From Anaerolineae bacterium (GTDB lineage: Bacteria > Chloroflexota > Anaerolineae > Aggregatilineales > UBA2796): a DNA stretch of 7,036 bases. The stretch covers positions 1-7,036 of the forward strand of contig JADZBY010000417.1 in the NCBI GenBank assembly GCA_020851855.1. The letters are read 5' to 3'. The number at the start of each line of letters is the position of its first letter. Position 1 is the stretch's first letter. The translations under genes were made by a program, and so were the position numbers. The notes below the pieces were generated by a model. The model made no database searches, was not told where the DNA came from, and saw nothing but the letters and a program-made list of their open reading frames with translations. Of the stretch, positions 1-4,701 are shown piece after piece.

Positions 1-8
1 AGACACCC

Positions 9-770
9 ATGCGGGATTACGTGACGCGCCGCGAATACGACGCCTGGATTTCGGAGTGCGCTGCGCTGGCGCTGGCCTGCGGCTACCCGGTGCAGGACGC
101 CATGATCAACGACAACACCGGCCTGATCCTGGGCGCGGACCAGTACGAAGCCTTCACCAACGGCATGTGGTCGCGCGAGCCGTTCGAGCTGTTCGCCATC
201 TTCGAGGCGCTCAACGAACCGGCCATCGACGGTTTGCCGAACGGCGCGCTGGAATGGGCAGAGTTCGGCGGCCTGTGCGACAAGCTGATGATCGTGCATC
301 CCGGCAAATTCTGCTCGCCGCATCTGCACTGGCGCAAGACGGAGTATTACGAGATCGTGCTGGGCGAGATGGACCTATTCTATTGCCCGGACATCCTCGA
401 CATGCCGGAGCTTGACATCCGTAAGGCGGACGTGATCGATACGCAGGTCATGCCCAGAGGCGAGCCGTGGCCGGACGACATCGTTTTGCCCAAAGGCCGC
501 GAAGATAGCTACAAGCTGCTGACCTCGTACAAGCGGCTGCGGCCCGGCGGCCCGAAATTTGTCATGCACCGCAAGCACCTGCACGCCTTCGGCTGCCCAC
601 GCAACGCGCGCACACCGGTGGTCATCCGCGAGAACTCGGCGTACAGCCACGAGCCGACCACCACGGGCAAGAGTCACCTGCTCAGCGCGTGGCAGCACAT
701 CCACGACAACGCATTCCTGCATCCGGGCGTCAACGAAGGGCGTCTGGCGAACAACATCCGCGAGGGGTGA
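9..770 (+). CDS. Cupin-type sugar isomerase-like protein (D-lyxose/D-mannose isomerase family)
   Basis: A 253-residue soluble protein. The centre carries a cupin metal-binding pattern: His105-Leu-His107, then Lys110, Glu112 and Glu115, in a stretch beginning KLMIVHPGKF, and a later His-rich strand with His187, His190 and His192. Two histidines on one strand, a glutamate about eight residues on and a distal histidine are the usual manganese-binding set of cupin isomerases. The HxHW-(R/K)K-x-E arrangement resembles D-lyxose isomerases, which interconvert D-lyxose and D-xylulose (often also D-mannose and D-fructose) in the cytoplasm. Family members known to me are about 225-230 residues, so this one is slightly long. 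The ATG at 9 is the first in frame but only 8 bases precede it and no ribosome binding site is visible, so the true start could lie upstream of the window. No partner sugar kinase or transporter is seen. It could instead be another cupin sugar-binding enzyme; the substrate is inferred. Confidence 0.6.
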   Translation: MRDYVTRREYDAWISECAALALACGYPVQDAMINDNTGLILGADQYEAFTNGMWSREPFELFAIFEALNEPAIDGLPNGALEWAEFGGLCDKLMIVHPGKFCSPHLHWRKTEYYEIVLGEMDLFYCPDILDMPELDIRKADVIDTQVMPRGEPWPDDIVLPKGREDSYKLLTSYKRLRPGGPKFVMHRKHLHAFGCPRNARTPVVIRENSAYSHEPTTTGKSHLLSAWQHIHDNAFLHPGVNEGRLANNIREG

Positions 771-805
771 TGGGGTTTCACAAGTAAGTACGGGGACCGC
801 CGCCC

Positions 806-904
806 GGACCTGAAGGTCCAGGCTGAAACGACGAAGCCCTGACGGGCTAAAGGCACATTCCAGCCCGAAGGGCTTTGTAGACTCAGCCCGGTTGCTTCAG
901 CGCC
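806..904. repeat. Cluster of three short hairpins inside an outer inverted repeat
   Basis: Three small perfect dyads follow each other: GGACCT/AGGTCC (806-811 with 814-819), AGCCC/GGGCT (835-839 with 844-848, loop TGAC) and AGCCC/GGGCT again (862-866 with 870-874, loop GAA). The last two are enclosed by GCTGAA at 822-827 and TTCAGC at 896-901. No thymine run follows any stem, so it is not a standard intrinsic terminator, although it sits between two genes and may protect or end the upstream message. The composition resembles short interspersed repeat elements of environmental bacteria, but only one copy lies in this window. Confidence 0.5.
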
Positions 905-958
905 AGGCATACCCGATGTCCGCGTCAATATCTGGAAATCCATAAGTTCTCGTTACAC

Positions 959-965
959 AAGGAAG
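959..965 (+). promoter_or_regulatory. Ribosome binding site deciding the GTG start at 970
   Basis: The purine run AAGGAAG is the only Shine-Dalgarno candidate here. AAGGA ends 6 bases before GTG at 970 and 12 bases before ATG at 976. Spacing favours the GTG. The ATG at 968 is followed at once by TGA and cannot be used. Confidence 0.55.
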
Positions 966-969
966 CAAT

Positions 970-1587
970 GTGACGATGCCGACTTCACATGATCCGGTTT
1001 CGATAGCGGCGCTGCCCGGTCCGCTGCACTGGCACGGCGCGCCCACCGCCTGGGAGCTTCCCGGCGGCAATACGCTCAATATCACCGCCGGGGCGAAAAC
1101 CGACTGGTTCATCGACCCGGACAACGGCTTCACCGTGGACAACGCGCCCGCGCTGATGCTGGACGCCGACGGGCCGTACATGCTCAGGACACGCCTGACG
1201 GCCACCCACAAGGCGACCTATGACGCGGCGGTGATCGCCGTGTACGCTTCGCCGCAGACCTGGGCCAAGTTCTGCCTGGAGCTGTCGCCGCATGGGCAGG
1301 TGACGGTCGTCTCCGTGGTGACCAAAGGCGTCTCGGACGACTGCAACTCGCTGCCGCTGAGCGGAAACACGGCCTGGTTCCGCGTCTCGAAGCTGGGCCG
1401 GGCGTATGCCTTCCACTATTCCGCCGATGGGGAGTGGTGGAACCTGATTCGCTACTTCACGCTGGGCGATGTGCAGGCGCGCATCGGCTTTCTGGCCCAG
1501 TCCCCGACCGGCGACGGCTGTACGGCGACCTTCCGGGACATCTCGTTCGCGCAGGAAAAGCTGGCGGACGTGCGGTCGGGCGTGTAG
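970..1587 (+). CDS. DUF1349 domain protein (concanavalin A-like beta-sandwich)
   Basis: A 205-residue protein that fits the DUF1349 family across nearly its whole length. Signs are an N-terminal PLHWHGAP-type opening, a Thr-Asp-Trp-Phe segment, a strand ending in the motif FHYSADGEWWNLIRYF (about residues 148-163), and the closing R-I-G-F (from Arg171) followed by SPTGDGCTATF. DUF1349 proteins are beta-sandwich proteins of the lectin/glucanase superfamily, often found near carbohydrate metabolism genes or as 'regulation of enolase 1' homologues; their biochemical role is not settled. There is no signal peptide or membrane segment, so it is probably cytoplasmic. GTG at 970 is chosen because the AAGGA box is 6 bases upstream; ATG at 976 would shorten the protein by two residues. 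The neighbouring sugar isomerase-like gene is compatible with a carbohydrate role, but the two are separated by a structured gap of 199 bases, so co-transcription is unproven. Confidence 0.75.
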   Translation: MTMPTSHDPVSIAALPGPLHWHGAPTAWELPGGNTLNITAGAKTDWFIDPDNGFTVDNAPALMLDADGPYMLRTRLTATHKATYDAAVIAVYASPQTWAKFCLELSPHGQVTVVSVVTKGVSDDCNSLPLSGNTAWFRVSKLGRAYAFHYSADGEWWNLIRYFTLGDVQARIGFLAQSPTGDGCTATFRDISFAQEKLADVRSGV

Positions 1588-1598
1588 CCCCACGGGGC
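1587..1598 (+). other. Small hairpin at the end of the DUF1349 gene
   Basis: GCCCC at 1587-1591 and GGGGC at 1594-1598 form a short GC-rich dyad beginning on the last base of the stop codon. It is followed by AAATG rather than thymines. It may stabilise the 3' end of the message but is too short to call a terminator. Confidence 0.25.
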
Positions 1599-1626
1599 AA
1601 ATGCGTCTGAAGGTCCTCACCCCCGG

Positions 1627-1660
1627 CCCCTCTCCACGCGGTACTCCGCGTGGAGAGGGG
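1627..1660. repeat. Perfect 15-bp inverted repeat with TACT loop
   Basis: The arm at 1627-1641 (CCCCTCTCCACGCGG) is exactly complementary to 1646-1660, with a four-base loop. The preceding bases CCTCACCCCCGG resemble the lead-in of a dyad repeat that I recall as widely interspersed in many bacterial genomes. No thymine run follows on either strand. It may act as a transcript-end stabiliser or rho-type boundary between the DUF1349 gene and the aminotransferase gene. One copy only is present here. Confidence 0.65.
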
Positions 1661-1810
1661 AAAAGAACGCGCCGGCAAGGCGGGCGATCTCCCCACACCC
1701 TGGCTAGATTACTCGCCCCAAATGTGCCACAATAGGGAGATAGTCGCGGGCGTGGGGCGCAGTGCCCTGCCTGTGTGATCCCCTCGTGTTTCGCGCCCGC
1801 GCTCTGTTCA

Positions 1811-1817
1811 GGAAGGA
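1811..1817 (+). promoter_or_regulatory. Ribosome binding site supporting the ATG at 1829
   Basis: GGAAGGA is a good anti-16S match, ending 11 bases before ATG 1829. The spacing is a little long, but no other start has a better box. An in-frame GTG at 1775 would add 18 residues with no resemblance to aminotransferase N-termini and has no such box. Confidence 0.55.
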
Positions 1818-1828
1818 ATAGAACCACT

Positions 1829-3199
1829 ATGAATCACGCGAACGAACACCCCCGGATTCCCGGCCCGAAGGCCAGCGCGCTGCTGGAGCGAGATGAGGCC
1901 TTTGTCTCGCCATCCTATACGCGCGGCTACCCGTTTGTCATGGCACGCGGGCGCGGCGCGGAAGTCTGGGACATCGACGGCAACCGGTTCATCGACTTCA
2001 CGACGGGCATCGCCGTGACATCGACCGGCCACGCGCACCCCGCCGTCGTCGAGGCCATCAAGACCCAGGCCGAGAAGTTCCTACATATGTCCGGCACAGA
2101 CTTTTATTATGAAGTCCAGGTAGACCTCGCGGAAAAACTGTGCCAGATCGCGCCCTTTGGTGGGGCGGAAGCGCTGGCCTTTTTCGGCAACAGCGGCGCG
2201 GAAGCCATCGAAGCCTCGATCAAGCTGGCCCGCTACAAAACGGGGCGGGCGCGCTTCATCGCCTTTTTGAGCAGCTTTCACGGGCGGACGCTCGGCGCGC
2301 TGGGCCTGACCAGCAGCAAGTACGTGCAGCGCAAGGGCTTTTTCCCGGTGCTGGACGGCGTCACGCACGTGCCGTACGCCAACCCGTTCCGCCCCATCCT
2401 GAGCATGGAAGGCTTCAGCGATTACGGCGAGCGCGTGGTGGATTACATCGAGAACACGATCTTCAAGACGATTGCGCCCGCCGACGAGGTGGCCGGCATC
2501 GTCGTGGAGCCGATCCAGGGCGAAGGCGGCTACGTCGTGCCCACGCCCGGCTTTTTCCCGGCCCTGCGCGCCCTGTGCGACCGCCACGGTATCCTGCTCA
2601 TCGTGGACGAGGTGCAGACCGGCGTGGGCCGCACCGGCAAATGGTGGGGCGTCGAGCATTTCGGCGTGGAGCCGGACATCGTCGCCATCGCGAAGGGCAT
2701 CGCCAGCGGGATGCCGCTCGGCGTGATGCTGGCCCGCAAAGAGGTGATGAACTGGGGGCCGGGCGCGCACGCCAGTACCTTTGGCGGCAACCCGGTATCC
2801 TGCGCGGCGGCGCTGGCCACGCTGCGCGTGATCGAGGAAGAAAAGCTGCTCGACAACGCGACGGCGATGGGCGCGGTGATCATGGAGCGACTCGGCGCGT
2901 TGAAAGAGCGTTACCCGTTCATCGGGGATGTGCGCGGGCGCGGCCTGATGATCGGCGTCGACTTCGTGACGGACCGGGAAAGCCGCAAGCCGGATACGCA
3001 GACGCGCGATGCGCTGGTCGATTTCGCCTTTGACGAAGGGCTGCTGTTGCTCGGCGCGGGTGCGAGCGCCATCCGCGTCATCCCGCCGCTGAACGTGGAC
3101 CGCGCCACGATTGACGAGGCGATGGAACTGTTCGAGCGGGCGCTGACGCGCGTGGTGCACGAGTATCACCCGCACCTGGAGCACGAATACGGGGCGTAA
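1829..3199 (+). CDS. Class III PLP-dependent aminotransferase, GABA/acetylornithine family
   Basis: A 456-residue protein complete for fold-type I, class III aminotransferases. Visible hallmarks: the entry motif VWDIDGNRFIDFTTGIAV; the cofactor phosphate site Asn121-Ser-Gly-Ala-Glu125; Phe150-His151-Gly-Arg, whose aromatic residue stacks on the PLP ring; Asp260-Glu-Val-Gln263, where Asp260 pairs with the pyridine nitrogen; Lys289 in AIAKGIASGMPLG, the Schiff-base lysine; and the STFGGNPV segment of the second subunit. Such enzymes move an amino group from an omega-amino donor (GABA, ornithine, acetylornithine) to 2-oxoglutarate in the cytoplasm. The SPSYTRGYPFVMARG opening and the SGTDFYY segment are typical of the bacterial and archaeal 4-aminobutyrate-type subgroup, which also contains amino acid racemases, so the substrate cannot be read from sequence. 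No arginine biosynthesis or GABA shunt genes lie beside it. Start chosen at ATG 1829 from the upstream GGAAGGA box. Confidence 0.9.
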   Translation: MNHANEHPRIPGPKASALLERDEAFVSPSYTRGYPFVMARGRGAEVWDIDGNRFIDFTTGIAVTSTGHAHPAVVEAIKTQAEKFLHMSGTDFYYEVQVDLAEKLCQIAPFGGAEALAFFGNSGAEAIEASIKLARYKTGRARFIAFLSSFHGRTLGALGLTSSKYVQRKGFFPVLDGVTHVPYANPFRPILSMEGFSDYGERVVDYIENTIFKTIAPADEVAGIVVEPIQGEGGYVVPTPGFFPALRALCDRHGILLIVDEVQTGVGRTGKWWGVEHFGVEPDIVAIAKGIASGMPLGVMLARKEVMNWGPGAHASTFGGNPVSCAAALATLRVIEEEKLLDNATAMGAVIMERLGALKERYPFIGDVRGRGLMIGVDFVTDRESRKPDTQTRDALVDFAFDEGLLLLGAGASAIRVIPPLNVDRATIDEAMELFERALTRVVHEYHPHLEHEYGA

Positions 3200-3223
3200 G
3201 GCACGGTGAATTGAAGACGGGGG

Positions 3224-3338
3224 CGGACAACGCAGGCGTTGTCCCTACGCATCGCGTGTAGGGACGAGGCCTGCCCCGCCCGCCCGACGCCGACGCCTCA
3301 CCCGTCAACCCAAACGGACAGGGCAAGCGGCCAGAGCA
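3224..3338. repeat. Tandem hairpin repeat, copy 1 (115 bp)
   Basis: First of three head-to-tail copies beginning CGGACAACGCAGG, 24 bases after the aminotransferase stop codon. It starts with a perfect 9-bp dyad GGACAACGC/GCGTTGTCC around an AG loop, then the dyad CCCTAC/GTAGGG, then a third arm that is imperfect here. Compared with copy 2 it lacks the 9 bases TCGTCCGCC and has two base changes; the lost bases break the third stem. The remaining 50 or so bases, through GACGCCTCACCCGTCAACCC and onward, are identical in copies 1 and 2. Confidence 0.85.
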
Positions 3339-3462
3339 CGGACAACGCAGGCGTTGTCCCTACGCATCGCGTGTAGGGACGAGGCCTGCCTCGTCCGCCC
3401 CGCCCGTCCGACGCCGACGCCTCACCCGTCAACCCAAACGGACAGGGCAAGCGGCCAGAGCG
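3339..3462. repeat. Tandem hairpin repeat, copy 2 (124 bp, full length)
   Basis: The most complete unit. It has three dyads in series: GGACAACGC (3340-3348) with GCGTTGTCC (3351-3359); CCCTAC with GTAGGG in the middle; and GGACGAGGC (3377-3385) with GCCTCGTCC (3388-3396), a perfect 9-bp stem with a CT loop. A non-palindromic spacer follows, shared with copy 1 almost base for base, which points to recent duplication. Confidence 0.85.
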
Positions 3463-3529
3463 CGGACAACGCAGGCGTTGTCCCTACGCATCGCGTGTAG
3501 GGACGAGGCCTGCCTCGTCCGCCCCGCCC
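3463..3529. repeat. Tandem hairpin repeat, copy 3 (partial, 67 bp)
   Basis: Identical to the first 67 bases of copy 2, so all three hairpins are intact, but the spacer half is missing. Homology ends at CCCCGCCC; after it the short piece CTCGTCCGCCC is repeated once more (3531-3541). This looks like the truncated end of the array. Confidence 0.85.
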
Positions 3530-3639
3530 CCTCGTCCGCCCCTATCCTTCCATCCTCTCATGCGCTTCGGACCTGCCCTGCGGCGCTGGATCACGGGCCA
3601 TTTTTTCCCTCAGCGCCTTGATCCCGATGGCGCGCGCCG

Positions 3640-3667
3640 CTGGAACTGCGAAAATCTCAGGTAGAAT
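3640..3667 (+). promoter_or_regulatory. Candidate promoter of the RHH-HNH operon
   Basis: TAGAAT at 3662-3667 matches five of six bases of the sigma70 -10 consensus. The best -35 at normal distance is CTGGAA (3640-3645, 16-base spacer), matching only three of six. Transcription would start near 3674, leaving a leader of about 20 bases. Confidence 0.4.
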
Positions 3668-3677
3668 AGAGGGCGTA

Positions 3678-3693
3678 GTGAAGAGGTGTGAAG
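3678..3693 (+). promoter_or_regulatory. Candidate operator: GTGAAG direct repeat at 10-bp period
   Basis: GTGAAG occurs at 3678-3683 and again at 3688-3693, exactly one helical turn apart, between the -10 box and the start codon of the RHH gene. RHH proteins commonly bind such closely spaced half-sites in their own promoters. The repeat overlaps the ribosome binding site GAGGTG (3683-3688), so the similarity may simply come from purine-rich translation signals. Confidence 0.25.
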
Positions 3694-3694
3694 T

Positions 3695-4099
3695 ATGGCT
3701 CAGCCGACAGTCCAGCTACGGCTCCCGCCTGATGTGTACGAGCGCGCGCGCCAGATCGCGAAGGCGAATGACCGCTCCGTCGAGGCGGTGCTTCTCGATG
3801 GCCTCAGCTTGCTCTTCGGGAACCTTCCGGAAACGAACGTGTCGCCCGACGCGCTCAAGAAGTACACCGACGAGCAGCTATGGGCGGTCGTGCACCACCG
3901 GCTCGCCTGGCCGCAGGATACCCGGCTGCGGGAATTGGTGGCGCTCGGCAAACATGGGCAGCTCACCGACGACGAGCGCGCCGAGATGGAGCGCCTGATC
4001 GCCCTGGTGGACCGCGCCATGCTGCTCCGTTCGCAGGCGCTGGCCCTTCTCAAGCAGCGTGGGCATGAGGTCGAGAAGCAGCTTAAGCTGGGTGCGTGA
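3695..4099 (+). CDS. Ribbon-helix-helix-like DNA-binding protein (possible antitoxin)
   Basis: A 134-residue protein. Residues 4-41 read as a ribbon-helix-helix unit: a strand PTVQLRLP, a first helix DVYERARQIAKA, a turn Asn25-Asp-Arg, and a second helix SVEAVLLDGLSLLF. In this fold dimers insert the paired strands in the DNA major groove, and such proteins are frequent repressors and antitoxins. The rest (about 50-134) is a charged helical extension with TDEQLWAVVHHRLAW and a closing LLRSQALALLKQRG, reminiscent of small proteins I recall from cyanobacteria and Chloroflexota next to nuclease genes. ATG 3695 has the box GAGGTG 6 bases upstream. Its TGA shares one base with the ATG of the HNH gene, so the two are translationally coupled. 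Likely role: DNA binding and control of its own operon, perhaps restraint of the nuclease. The fold is fairly secure; the antitoxin role is inferred from layout. Confidence 0.75.
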   Translation: MAQPTVQLRLPPDVYERARQIAKANDRSVEAVLLDGLSLLFGNLPETNVSPDALKKYTDEQLWAVVHHRLAWPQDTRLRELVALGKHGQLTDDERAEMERLIALVDRAMLLRSQALALLKQRGHEVEKQLKLGA

Positions 4100-4524
4100 T
4101 GGCGCGCATCCCCGGCAGGCTGCGCCGTCAGGTCATCAGCCGCGCGCATGGGCGCTGTGAGTATTGCCAGACGCAGCAGGCCATCGTCATCGCGATGGAG
4201 ATCGACCACATCCTGCCCGAATCAGCCGGCGGCGAGACCAGCCTCGCCAACCTGTGTCTCGCCTGTATCGGCTGCAACGGCTTCAAGCTGAACCACCAGA
4301 CCGGCCTCGACTCCGAAACAGGTCAGGAAGCGCCGCTTTTCAACCCCCGCACCCAACAATGGCGCGAGCACTTCGCCTGGAGTCCCGATGGCGCGTCCGT
4401 CGTCGGGCTGACGGCGACCGGGCGCGCCACCGTCGAGCGCCTGCGCATGAACCGCGAGACCGTCGTCGCGGCCCGGCGGTTGTGGGTGGAAGCGGGCTGG
4501 CATCCGCCGGCAGACCGCGCGTAG
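4099..4524 (+). CDS. HNH endonuclease
   Basis: A 141-residue protein with a compact HNH (beta-beta-alpha metal) nuclease domain in the first half. Cys20-x2-Cys23 and Cys56-x2-Cys59 form the structural zinc knuckles; Asp36-His37 in EIDHILPE supplies the metal ligand and the general-base histidine; Asn51 and Asn60 occupy the later positions, with Lys63 and His66 beyond. The second half (LFNPRTQQWREHF, then GLTATGRATVERLRMNR) is the conserved tail seen in stand-alone HNH proteins of cyanobacteria and Chloroflexota, and probably helps bind DNA. The expected activity is metal-dependent DNA cleavage or nicking. ATG 4099 overlaps the upstream stop by one base; GTG at 4096 would add one residue with a four-base overlap and is equally possible. 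No separate ribosome binding site is obvious, consistent with coupling to the RHH gene. It may be a toxin, a homing-type or a defence nuclease; target unknown. Confidence 0.88.
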   Translation: MARIPGRLRRQVISRAHGRCEYCQTQQAIVIAMEIDHILPESAGGETSLANLCLACIGCNGFKLNHQTGLDSETGQEAPLFNPRTQQWREHFAWSPDGASVVGLTATGRATVERLRMNRETVVAARRLWVEAGWHPPADRA

Positions 4525-4562
4525 CACGTAACGTCTCGGCTCTTTCCGCTTTCAGCACAAAA

Positions 4563-4591
4563 TTGAAACTTCCCCGCTCACTGCGTAAAAT
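4563..4591 (+). promoter_or_regulatory. Strong sigma70-type promoter of the kinase-like gene
   Basis: TTGAAA at 4563-4568 and TAAAAT at 4586-4591 each match five of six consensus bases and are separated by the optimal 17 bases. This AT-rich block stands out in high-GC surroundings. Transcription would begin near 4598, giving a leader of about 100 bases before ATG 4702. Confidence 0.75.
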
Positions 4592-4605
4592 AGGCTCGCT
4601 CAGAC

Positions 4606-4673
4606 GTTCCGGTGCGGATTCGGCGTGGCCCGAATCCACCGCGACCCGGCTCGGAACCGGCTGCGCTGCGCAG
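4606..4673 (+). promoter_or_regulatory. Structured 5' leader of the kinase-like gene
   Basis: Starting just after the predicted transcription start, GTTCCG (4606-4611) can pair with CGGAAC (4652-4657), enclosing a perfect 8-bp hairpin GGATTCGG (4616-4623) with CCGAATCC (4630-4637). A small stem CTGCG/CGCAG (4661-4665 with 4669-4673) follows. The ribosome binding site at 4691 stays outside the fold. No known riboswitch class is recognised. It may affect message stability or be a binding site; chance folding in GC-rich DNA is possible. Confidence 0.4.
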
Positions 4674-4690
4674 AAGACCGATCCAAGACC

Positions 4691-4695
4691 AGGAG
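4691..4695 (+). promoter_or_regulatory. Ribosome binding site for ATG 4702
   Basis: AGGAG ends 6 bases before the ATG at 4702, an ideal Shine-Dalgarno placement. It fixes the start of the long reading frame that runs off the window. Confidence 0.8.
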
Positions 4696-4701
4696 CGCTC
4701 C

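Larger units (their letters stand above)
3200..3694. other. 495-base gene-free region
   Basis: The stretch between the aminotransferase and the RHH gene has no convincing protein. Positions 3224-3529 are the tandem hairpin array. Positions 3542-3640 have no recognised element apart from a 19-codon minus-strand reading frame (3601 to 3542) and a six-thymine run at 3601-3606 that lacks a good stem before it. Positions 3640-3694 hold the weak promoter and leader of the RHH-HNH pair. Confidence 0.6.

Noticed and set aside
1607..1616. CTGAAGGTCC shared with 810-819
   Set aside because: A ten-base match without shared flanks; it may be coincidence and does not show a second copy of the element at 806.
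1705..1733. Possible promoter TAGATT-17-CACAAT before the aminotransferase
   Set aside because: Only three of six and four of six consensus matches; not better than chance, so the promoter of this gene is left unassigned.
985..1827. Long minus-strand open frame opposite the DUF1349 gene
   Set aside because: It is antisense to a well-supported gene, rich in Arg, Pro and Gly, and runs through the 15-bp hairpin; typical of mirror frames in high-GC DNA.
2081..3184. Minus-strand open frame of 367 codons opposite the aminotransferase
   Set aside because: The plus strand encodes a complete enzyme with all catalytic motifs; the antisense product is rich in His, Arg and Ala without any recognisable domain.
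3224..3541. CRISPR array
   Set aside because: Units are 115-124 bp, both halves are repeated and no unique spacers separate short repeats; no cas genes are present.
3585..3606. Thymine run TTTTTT at 3601 as an intrinsic terminator
   Set aside because: The preceding bases allow only a 4-bp GCCC/GGGC stem with a long loop, too weak for a terminator.
3618..3998. Plus-strand frame overlapping the RHH gene
   Set aside because: Arg- and Ser-rich shadow frame without its own ribosome binding site; the RHH frame at 3695 has a good box, domain pattern and coupling to the next gene.
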